Below are positions 57,466 to 64,000 of a stretch of DNA of 64,000 nucleotides, one piece after another. Origin of the DNA: Gammaproteobacteria bacterium (GTDB lineage: Bacteria > Pseudomonadota > Gammaproteobacteria > Pseudomonadales > Azotimanducaceae); contig JAPOVV010000054.1 of NCBI GenBank assembly GCA_026707945.1, positions 90,833 to 154,832 on the forward strand, in the 5' to 3' direction. How positions within the stretch are numbered: position 1 is the stretch's first letter; each line of letters opens with the position of its first letter. Under the pieces are notes generated by a model, which was not told where the DNA came from, made no database searches, and saw only the letters and a list, made by a program, of their open reading frames with translations. The position numbers and the translations under genes were made by a program.

Positions 57466-58599
57466 TTGCAGCGTCAGAATGTGCTAGGTCTCGACCGTGA
57501 CGACCTAGTCAAGTACTTTGAGGCTCGAGGAGAGAAGCGTTTTCGTGCAACACAGTTGATGCTGTGGCTGTACCACAAGCGCGAGTTGAACTTCGAAAGT
57601 ATGTCGAACATCGCGGCAACTCTGCGGCGCGTTATGGCGGAGGAGCTCACGGTAGAACTTCCACAGGTGTTGACTGTCTTAGAGTCGCAAGACGGCACCG
57701 TGAAGTGGTTGATGAAAGCTCAATCAGGGGATACCATCGAAACGGTGCTGATTCCGGATGGTCGTCGCCAAACACTGTGTATTTCGTCTCAGGTCGGCTG
57801 TGTATTGGATTGCACGTTTTGTGCGACCGGTAAACAAGGTTTTAACGGCAACTTGGGAGCAGGAGAAATCGTCGGGCAAGTTCTACAAGCTTGTCTTTGG
57901 TTGCAAGAAAACCGACCTAACGAACGACTGTCGAACGTTGTATTCATGGGGATGGGTGAACCGTTGCTCAACTTCGATGCGACGTTTAAGGCGATTGATG
58001 TATTCAAAGACGATTTGGGTTTTGGATTGTCTCGACGACGTGTCACCGTCAGTACAGCGGGCGTTGTACCGGGCATAGAGCGAATGTGCGGATTAACCAC
58101 TGTCGCGCTTGCGGTTTCCTTACATGCTCCGAACGATGAAATACGTTCTGAACTTGTTCCTTTGAATCGAAGGTACCCAATTGAAGCACTGATAGACGCT
58201 TGCCGCGCTTATCTTGAATCGCAGGATGTCAAGGCAACCATCACGTTCGAATACACCTTGATCAATGAAGTAAACGATATGCCTAGTCTCGCACTCGATC
58301 TCGCTAAGCTATTGCGGAATTTTCGATGCAAGGTCAACCTAATCCCGTTCAATCCATTTCCGGGAAGCACCTATCAGCGACCAAGCGAAACGCGAATTTA
58401 CGCGTTCCACAAGCTGCTAATGGATAACGGTGTTAGGGCCATGCGCCGTACCACCCGCGGAGCGGATATAGATGCAGCGTGCGGGCAACTTGTCGGTCGT
58501 GTCAGCGATCGAACACGTCGTGCCGCGCGCTATCGTGAAGGCGTAAACCCGATTTTTGCGCCTGCCGAGAAGATTCCGACTTCAACAGTCCCTAACTAA
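57466..58599 (+). CDS. rlmN: Dual-specificity RNA methyltransferase RlmN
   Basis: 377 residues from a TTG at 57466, just after ndk, giving QRQNVLGLDRDDLVKYFEARGEKRFRA close to the E. coli start. Longer frames run inside ndk and are unlikely. The radical-SAM cysteines are Cys112, Cys116 and Cys119 in CVLDCTFCATG. GMGEPLLNFD and the late Cys in DIDAACGQL complete the site. It methylates A2503 of 23S rRNA and A37 of some tRNAs. Confidence 0.94.
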   Translation: MQRQNVLGLDRDDLVKYFEARGEKRFRATQLMLWLYHKRELNFESMSNIAATLRRVMAEELTVELPQVLTVLESQDGTVKWLMKAQSGDTIETVLIPDGRRQTLCISSQVGCVLDCTFCATGKQGFNGNLGAGEIVGQVLQACLWLQENRPNERLSNVVFMGMGEPLLNFDATFKAIDVFKDDLGFGLSRRRVTVSTAGVVPGIERMCGLTTVALAVSLHAPNDEIRSELVPLNRRYPIEALIDACRAYLESQDVKATITFEYTLINEVNDMPSLALDLAKLLRNFRCKVNLIPFNPFPGSTYQRPSETRIYAFHKLLMDNGVRAMRRTTRGADIDAACGQLVGRVSDRTRRAARYREGVNPIFAPAEKIPTSTVPN

Positions 58600-58636
58600 C
58601 TTAACCGATATTGAGCTAGTGACGATAGACGGACAA

Positions 58637-59710
58637 ATGCCCAAGAACACGACTTCCACGGATGTCGCTAATGAAGAGGATACGCCTATCGAGCAGACCA
58701 TGCGCGAACATGGGATGGAAACGAGCGGCTTGCGCGATGCCGCGTTAGAGTTGGGCATTCGTATTAAGGTGGCTAGAGAAAGTGCGAAGATGACCGTCGA
58801 GTCGGTAGGCGAAAGGTTGAAGCTTACGCCCGAGATCATCGAGGCACTGGAGAATGGCGAACTTGAGACGATAGGAGAAAAACGGCTCATATACATCGAG
58901 GGTTATTACCGTGCCTATGCCAACATTTTGGATATCGATGTAGGCGATACCAGGTTCGCAGTAGACCACGCTCGCCCAATTGAGACGGGTGCTGATCTCT
59001 CTCCGCAGATCAACTATCAATCAACCGCGAAACAGCTACTGACTGAAAGGCTACGTGAGCGGTCTGACGCGATCATATTTGGACTAGTCGCTGTGATGGT
59101 GCTCGTTGTCGGTGGCGTCATCTGGTTGGTTTGGCCGAGCGCCGATGAGCTTGGTGGGTCTGGCACCACTGGTGTTGTGGTAGCGCCTTCAGACCCTCCG
59201 CAAGCACAAACATCGGGTGGTGAACTACCGTTCTATCTGAGGGATGAATCGAGCGCTGCCGCTGAGAATGAATCGACTATTCAGGTGTCGAGTCCGCGCG
59301 TAGGCGAATCGACAAGTGGGTTAGACGGAGTTGGTGATATCTTCGCGGGTGAAAATAATCAGGTAGCCGAAGGTAGCGAAGCCCAAACGGAGACGCCATC
59401 GCGATCTTTTCAACCTACGCCAACAGTATCAGAAATTGACGATGCATTCGAGGCGACTGTAGACGCACAGGACACCGGAGTCATTGTCATTACCTTCTCA
59501 GGTCCGAGTTGGGTTGAGGTATATGGTGCTAACGATGAGCGACTCTACTACAAGATGGGTCAAGTTGGTGAAATTGCGCCGCTAGTGGGGATGCTTCCGT
59601 TCACTGTCAGGATCGGCGATGCGTCGGTTGTAAGAGTTCGATTCAATGAAGAAGAAGTCGACTTGGCGCCGCACACATTCGGCAATGTCGCAAACCTGAC
59701 CCTTCAATAG
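58637..59710 (+). CDS. rodZ: RodZ-like cytoskeleton protein
   Basis: 357 residues from the ATG at 58637. A helix-turn-helix domain (GIRIKVARESAKMTVESVGERLKLTPEIIEALENGE ... YIEGYYRAYANIL) is followed by one membrane helix (IIFGLVAVMVLVVGGVIWLVW). A long Ser/Glu/Pro-rich periplasmic linker comes next, then a C-terminal DUF4115 beta domain (VITFSGPSWVEVYGANDERLYYKMG). RodZ links MreB to the envelope. Here rlmN and hisS flank it directly; pilW/pilF and ispG, which usually join this string, are missing. Confidence 0.9.
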   Translation: MPKNTTSTDVANEEDTPIEQTMREHGMETSGLRDAALELGIRIKVARESAKMTVESVGERLKLTPEIIEALENGELETIGEKRLIYIEGYYRAYANILDIDVGDTRFAVDHARPIETGADLSPQINYQSTAKQLLTERLRERSDAIIFGLVAVMVLVVGGVIWLVWPSADELGGSGTTGVVVAPSDPPQAQTSGGELPFYLRDESSAAAENESTIQVSSPRVGESTSGLDGVGDIFAGENNQVAEGSEAQTETPSRSFQPTPTVSEIDDAFEATVDAQDTGVIVITFSGPSWVEVYGANDERLYYKMGQVGEIAPLVGMLPFTVRIGDASVVRVRFNEEEVDLAPHTFGNVANLTLQ

Positions 59711-59719
59711 ATTAGTTTG

Positions 59720-60985
59720 ATGTCGGAACGATCGTCGCTCGTGCGCGGCATGCGCGACCTGTATGAAGATGAACTCGCGAACATCCGTCTCGTAGAAACG
59801 GTATTTAGTGAAACGCTTGAGAGCTACGGTTATGCACTCATTCGCCTGCCAATCATGGAACGAACTGCACTGTTCAGCCGTGGTATTGGCGAGGCGACCG
59901 ACGCGGTATCCAAGGAGATGTTCACATTCGACGATGAAACGGAATCCCTGTCGCTTCGTCCAGAAGGAACGGCATCATGCGTTCGAGCAGTTATCGATGC
60001 CAACATGTATCGCGGTCATCAGCCTAAACTGTGGTATATCGGATCCATGTTTCGCCACGAACGCCCGCAATTGGGGCGTTATCGGGAGTTCTATCAAGTT
60101 GGAGCGGAAGCATTCGGCTTTAGTGGTCCTGACGTTGACACAGAGTTGATTCGGATCGTGCAGGACGTCTGGGAAAGTCTCGAATTAGCCGAAGAAATCA
60201 CATTAGAGATTAATACGTTAGGAAATACTCCGAGTCGGAAGCAGCATCGAGACGCTTTGGTGGAGTATTTAGCTCAGTACAAAGCGCAACTTGACGAGGA
60301 TAGTCAAAGACGTCTTGAACAAAACCCACTTCGCATATTGGACTCCAAAAACGAGCAAACGCAGAAAATCATCGAACAAGCTCCGAGTATTTCGGACTAT
60401 CTTGATGCTGAGTCCCGTCGTCACTTCGACGAATTTCAAGAGCGTCTTGTGCGGTTAGGCATCCGCGCGACCGTTAATCCGAATCTCGTTCGTGGTCTTG
60501 ATTACTACACGCACTCAGTTTTTGAATGGAATACTGACAAACTCGGCGCACAGAAGCAGGTTGGCGGCGGAGGTCGTTACGATGGTCTTTGTGAACTACT
60601 CGGAGGTGCCCCTTGTCCGGCAGCGGGTTTTGCGATCGGGGTTGATCGCGTAGCGTTGTTGAGGAATGAGTTGGGGTTAGCTTCGCAGGCTTCATCGCCC
60701 GATGTATACGTCGTAGCTCTAAGCGACGACGAGGAAGACTATGCGTTACAGGTTGCGGCGAAAGTACGGGCTGCGTCAAGCCTCAGTGTACGAGTACATC
60801 AAGGCGCAGGTAAAGTGAAGGCTCGAATGCGAGCCGCGGACCGTAGCGGTGCCACAATCGCTCTTATAATCGGCGCGCAAGAAGCAGCCAGCAACCAGGT
60901 ATCCCTTAAGTGGTTGCGAATTAACCGGGAGCAAGTCACTGTACCGGTGGCCGAATTACCTTCTACGCTGCTTAACTCAAATTGA
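59720..60985 (+). CDS. hisS: Histidyl-tRNA synthetase
   Basis: 421 residues from the ATG at 59720; a TTG directly before it is in frame but unnecessary. Class II motifs are GSMFRHERPQLGRYREFYQ (motif 2) and AAGFAIGVDRVALL (motif 3). The histidine signature is LVRGLDYYTHSVFEW. The C-terminal anticodon domain is complete. It starts 9 bases after rodZ. Confidence 0.97.
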   Translation: MSERSSLVRGMRDLYEDELANIRLVETVFSETLESYGYALIRLPIMERTALFSRGIGEATDAVSKEMFTFDDETESLSLRPEGTASCVRAVIDANMYRGHQPKLWYIGSMFRHERPQLGRYREFYQVGAEAFGFSGPDVDTELIRIVQDVWESLELAEEITLEINTLGNTPSRKQHRDALVEYLAQYKAQLDEDSQRRLEQNPLRILDSKNEQTQKIIEQAPSISDYLDAESRRHFDEFQERLVRLGIRATVNPNLVRGLDYYTHSVFEWNTDKLGAQKQVGGGGRYDGLCELLGGAPCPAAGFAIGVDRVALLRNELGLASQASSPDVYVVALSDDEEDYALQVAAKVRAASSLSVRVHQGAGKVKARMRAADRSGATIALIIGAQEAASNQVSLKWLRINREQVTVPVAELPSTLLNSN

Positions 60986-61006
60986 TTCCGAGCTAAAGAG
61001 CATCTT

Positions 61007-61633
61007 GTGTCTGATTATTTGACCGACGAAGAACAGGTCGACAGGTTAAAGAAGCTCTGGAAGGACTACGGTATCACGGTAGTCGTTGCGCTTGCCGTCG
61101 GGATCGGCGGTACTGTCGCGTGGGACTACTTTAAGGCGTACCAGTCCGACAAGGCTCAAGACGCGTCGAATCTGTATACGAGCTACTTGGAAGCATCGGG
61201 TCTCGGCGAACCGACCTCGTCTTTTGTCGAAGAGCTTGAATCGAACTATGGCCAATCGGCTTACTTTGCATTCACGTTGCTTCGCCAGGCAAAAGGGGAA
61301 GTCGATGAAGCGAACTTTGAAGCCGCACATGAGTCTTTAACTAGGGCTTTCGAGGTTGCAAGGGGTTCACCGATAGGTGACTTAGTTGCACTGCGTAAAG
61401 CCAAAGTCGAGTTTGAACTTGGAGACTACGAATCCGTGTTACTGACATTGCAAGAAGTCCAAACAGCAGGGTACCGCTGGCAAGCGCTCATGTTGAAGGG
61501 TGACGTGCATTTTCAAAATAATGAACTGGATGCTGCAAGGGACGCATACCAGTCGGCCAAAGACCAGCTGCCGGTTGGTTTTGAAAGTGGCGTCGTTGAG
61601 ATGCGCCTAGCTAGCGTTCCACCTGCACCATGA
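61007..61633 (+). CDS. yfgM: YfgM/ancillary SecYEG translocon subunit (TPR-like)
   Basis: 208 residues with a GTG start and TAAAGAG about 6 bases upstream. The opening YLTDEEQVDRLKKLWKDYG is followed by one membrane helix (ITVVVALAVGIGGTVAWDYF) and a periplasmic TPR-like domain. It binds the Sec translocon and periplasmic chaperones. It overlaps bamB by 4 bases (ATGA). Confidence 0.93.
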   Translation: MSDYLTDEEQVDRLKKLWKDYGITVVVALAVGIGGTVAWDYFKAYQSDKAQDASNLYTSYLEASGLGEPTSSFVEELESNYGQSAYFAFTLLRQAKGEVDEANFEAAHESLTRAFEVARGSPIGDLVALRKAKVEFELGDYESVLLTLQEVQTAGYRWQALMLKGDVHFQNNELDAARDAYQSAKDQLPVGFESGVVEMRLASVPPAP

Positions 61634-62880
61634 TTAAGGGACCAAGATCGCTGTCGCTATCGATCCTGGTTTGCTTGTTCGCGGCGATTTTCGTTACCAG
61701 CTGCGGCACATTGAAAACGCTAACTACGCGTGACGACAAACCGAAGGAACCTAAGGCTGATAAGCCGCTGCCGTTGACTCAGTTTGCGCCTGAAGCAAAG
61801 CTCCAAGTCCTTTGGCGTCGCAATGTCGGTCGGGGAATTGGTCGAAAATTCATCGATATCTCTCCCGCGATTGACGAAGGTGTGGTGTATGCGGCAGACG
61901 CGTACGGATTTGTCGCAGCAATTGAGCACGAATCGGGTCGATTTCAATGGATGACCCGAATTGGCCGCCCGCGAAGCAAGGGATTCATGAACGTAGTGGA
62001 TCGTAGCGATACCGCATTCGTAACGGGCGGTCTCGGCGTTGGCGCGGATATGATTTATATTGGCACCGCGCGCGGTGAGGTGGTGGCGCTTGCCGCTTCC
62101 GATGGAGAAGAGCGGTGGCGAGTCGTGCTGACCAGTGAGGTACTGGCGCCTCCCATCGCGTCGCGGGACGCCGTTTATGCGCAAACAAGCGATGGCAATC
62201 TCTTTGCACTTGCTCTAGAAGACGGTGCGCAGAAGTGGGTATTCCATACACAGAATCCACTCGTCACGTTGCGCGGTACGTCTACGCCCGTATTCAGTTC
62301 TGGTATCGTCTACGCTGGATTCGCAACTGGCATCCTGTCCGCTATCGATTCCACGAGTGGCGAGTTGCTGTGGGAGCAAACAGTTTCGTTGCCGACTGGT
62401 ACATCCGATCTTGAGCGTATGGTTGACGTTGACGGTAAGCCTCTCGTCGAACAGGGTGCAGTGGTCGCTTCTACGCACCAAGGCACTACAACTGCCATTC
62501 GACGTTCGGATGGGCAACCGCTGTGGCAGGTGGAGGTTGCGTCTACGAAAGCTCTGCAAGCCGGTTACGGTTTGGTGTTTGCAGTCACGGACGACGATGA
62601 AATCGTAGGTATCGAGCAGCGAGACGGAACCATCGCATGGCGGCAAGAAGGTTTACTTCGACGGCAATTGACCGACCCACTTGCTTTCAGTAACTACATT
62701 TTCGTAGGGGACTATCTTGGGTTTGTCCACGTAATAGCGCAAAGCGATGGGCGATTAATCGCACGCAGACGCGTAGATAGTTCGGCGATCCAACCTACGA
62801 TGGTACAGGAAGACGGTGTCGTATATCTACTGACTAAAGGCGGTAGGCTCATAGCACTCGAGCTTGATCGATCTTCATGA
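61630..62880 (+). CDS. bamB: Outer-membrane assembly lipoprotein BamB
   Basis: 416 residues. The lipoprotein signal ends in FVTSCG, so Cys is acylated near residue 24. Eight beta-propeller blades of PQQ type follow, seen in repeated GxxxWR/WxxxV units such as GEERWRVVL, GAQKWVFHT and GELLWEQTV. It is part of the BAM complex that inserts barrels into the outer membrane. It overlaps both yfgM and der by 4 bases. Confidence 0.95.
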   Translation: MIKGPRSLSLSILVCLFAAIFVTSCGTLKTLTTRDDKPKEPKADKPLPLTQFAPEAKLQVLWRRNVGRGIGRKFIDISPAIDEGVVYAADAYGFVAAIEHESGRFQWMTRIGRPRSKGFMNVVDRSDTAFVTGGLGVGADMIYIGTARGEVVALAASDGEERWRVVLTSEVLAPPIASRDAVYAQTSDGNLFALALEDGAQKWVFHTQNPLVTLRGTSTPVFSSGIVYAGFATGILSAIDSTSGELLWEQTVSLPTGTSDLERMVDVDGKPLVEQGAVVASTHQGTTTAIRRSDGQPLWQVEVASTKALQAGYGLVFAVTDDDEIVGIEQRDGTIAWRQEGLLRRQLTDPLAFSNYIFVGDYLGFVHVIAQSDGRLIARRRVDSSAIQPTMVQEDGVVYLLTKGGRLIALELDRSS

Positions 62881-64000
62881 CCTTGAAGTCTGGAACGATC
62901 GCACTAGTCGGTCGTCCCAACGTCGGCAAATCAACACTTTTCAATCGCCTCTGTGGTGGTCGAGACGCACTCGTTCATGATCGACCAGGATTAACGCGCG
63001 ATCGTAAATATGGGAGAGCGGAGTTTGGTGAACGGACCGGTACAGTAATCGATACTGGCGGGCTTCACGATACATCCGATATCGCGAATCTTGTAAACGC
63101 GCAGGTTCAACTCGCCATTGACGAAGCGGATGTTGTCGTGGCATTGTTGGATGCGTCGGAAGGAATAACGCCGGCGGACGAAATCATCCTCCAAGAGCTT
63201 CGTGTACTTAACAAACCGACGCGCTTGGTTGCCAACAAGATGGACGGGGTCAAGCAGGCACAGTTACTCGCACTTGAAGAATTGAGTGGATTAGGGTTTG
63301 GGGACGTGCTATTCACCTCGGCTACGCATGGAGATGGAGTCAGCGCACTTCGCGAATCGCTCGAACCCCATTTGAATCGAGCCATTGAGCCCATTGATCA
63401 TGACGGAATCCCTGTCGCGGTGATCGGTCGTCCCAACGTCGGTAAATCGACCCTCGTAAACGCATTACTCGGCGCTGATCGTTGCGTCGTGTTCGATGAG
63501 CCAGGCACTACACGAGACTCGATTTTCGTTCCGTTCGAGCGGGACAATCAACCCTACGTACTAATCGACACTGCGGGTATTCGGCGCAAGGGTAGAGTGC
63601 ACGACGTCGTAGAGAAATTCTCCGTCGTCAAAGCACTTGACGCTATGGTCGCGGCAGATGTCGCGCTACTGGTTATCGACGCGACCGAAGGCATCGTCGA
63701 GCAAGATCTGCACATTGTTAGTTATGCTGTGGAAGCTGGTACGGGGTTGATTCTTGTCGTAAACAAAGTGGATGCGATGGACGCGGAGCAGCGCCGCCTA
63801 TTGAAGAAATCTTTATCGAGACGTTTGACCTTTGCTCAGTGGATTCCGATACACCACACTTCAGCGCTGAATCGCACCGGCATCAACAAACTGTATACGA
63901 AAATTCGGCAAGTCCATCGATCTGGGCAGTTGGATGTCGCGACCTCAGACTTGAATCACGTGTTGCAGGACGCGGTGGCGCGTCACTCTCCGCCCGCAAT
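62877..64000 (+). CDS. der: GTPase Der (EngA), cut by the window edge
   Basis: The first 374 codons are present; the stop lies beyond the window. Two G domains are visible: VGRPNVGKSTLFNRL with DTGGL, and IGRPNVGKSTLVNALL with DTAGIRRKGR and NKVDAMD. The KH-like C-terminal domain begins before the edge. Der acts in 50S ribosome assembly. It starts inside the bamB stop codon (ATGA). Confidence 0.97.
   Translation, partial: MTLKSGTIALVGRPNVGKSTLFNRLCGGRDALVHDRPGLTRDRKYGRAEFGERTGTVIDTGGLHDTSDIANLVNAQVQLAIDEADVVVALLDASEGITPADEIILQELRVLNKPTRLVANKMDGVKQAQLLALEELSGLGFGDVLFTSATHGDGVSALRESLEPHLNRAIEPIDHDGIPVAVIGRPNVGKSTLVNALLGADRCVVFDEPGTTRDSIFVPFERDNQPYVLIDTAGIRRKGRVHDVVEKFSVVKALDAMVAADVALLVIDATEGIVEQDLHIVSYAVEAGTGLILVVNKVDAMDAEQRRLLKKSLSRRLTFAQWIPIHHTSALNRTGINKLYTKIRQVHRSGQLDVATSDLNHVLQDAVARHSPPA

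Overview
The window reads as the chromosome of a free-living gammaproteobacterium, probably aquatic and outside the well-studied enteric and pseudomonad groups. The main evidence is gene order. The right third carries queA-tgt-yajC-secD-secF, a suhB-like gene divergent from trmJ, then a cysteine desulfurase, and ndk-rlmN-rodZ-hisS-yfgM-bamB-der. Both are classical gammaproteobacterial strings. rpsA-ihfB-lapA in the left third is another. The species cannot be named from this sequence alone.

Layout. 1-7.7 kb: an exported barrel-like protein, a TVP38/flavin-disulfide-reductase fusion, a minus-strand glycosyltransferase/DUF547 operon and a beta-lactamase-fold hydrolase. 8-16.2 kb: a secreted ankyrin protein, rpsA, ihfB, lapA, then a tandem family of YIP1-type membrane proteins (four intact, one broken). 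16.25-17.55 kb: an intact IS1595-family insertion sequence with inverted repeats and an 8-bp target duplication. 17.6-21.1 kb: a CoA-transferase/FAD-dehydrogenase operon divergent from a PhyH-type dioxygenase. 21.4-27.7 kb: three ABC exporter half-transporters; the last two are an exact-length tandem duplication (2082 bp each), and the second copy carries an amber codon at position 19. 27.7-32.5 kb: an amidohydrolase and a MacA/MacB-like export operon whose adaptor carries an LTxxQ-like helical insertion. 33-39.6 kb: VapBC, a dicarboxylate symporter, two more PhyH proteins, an RDD protein and a thiolase-like protein. 39.9-43 kb: malate synthase G and a homocysteine methyltransferase-family protein.

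43-46.5 kb is an accessory patch next to a tRNA-Leu(CAA): a WYL regulator, HigBA with a clear operator, a FitA-like antitoxin followed by a wrecked FitB toxin, and a one-base-overlapping pair encoding a macrodomain protein and an avidin-like protein. 46.5-64 kb is housekeeping. It has three oddities: the SuhB-like protein has lost its metal-binding residues, the isc cluster is reduced to the cysteine desulfurase alone, and a Doc/Fic toxin gene without any ATG/GTG/TTG start lies upstream of ndk.

Pathways: PhyH dioxygenases, a CoA-transferase, a thiolase-like protein, malate synthase G and a dicarboxylate symporter suggest an oxidative, organic-acid-using heterotroph. The strongest leads for new biology are the macrodomain-avidin pair, the amber-interrupted ABC duplicate, the YIP1 array, the catalytically degenerate SuhB and the hidden Doc module.
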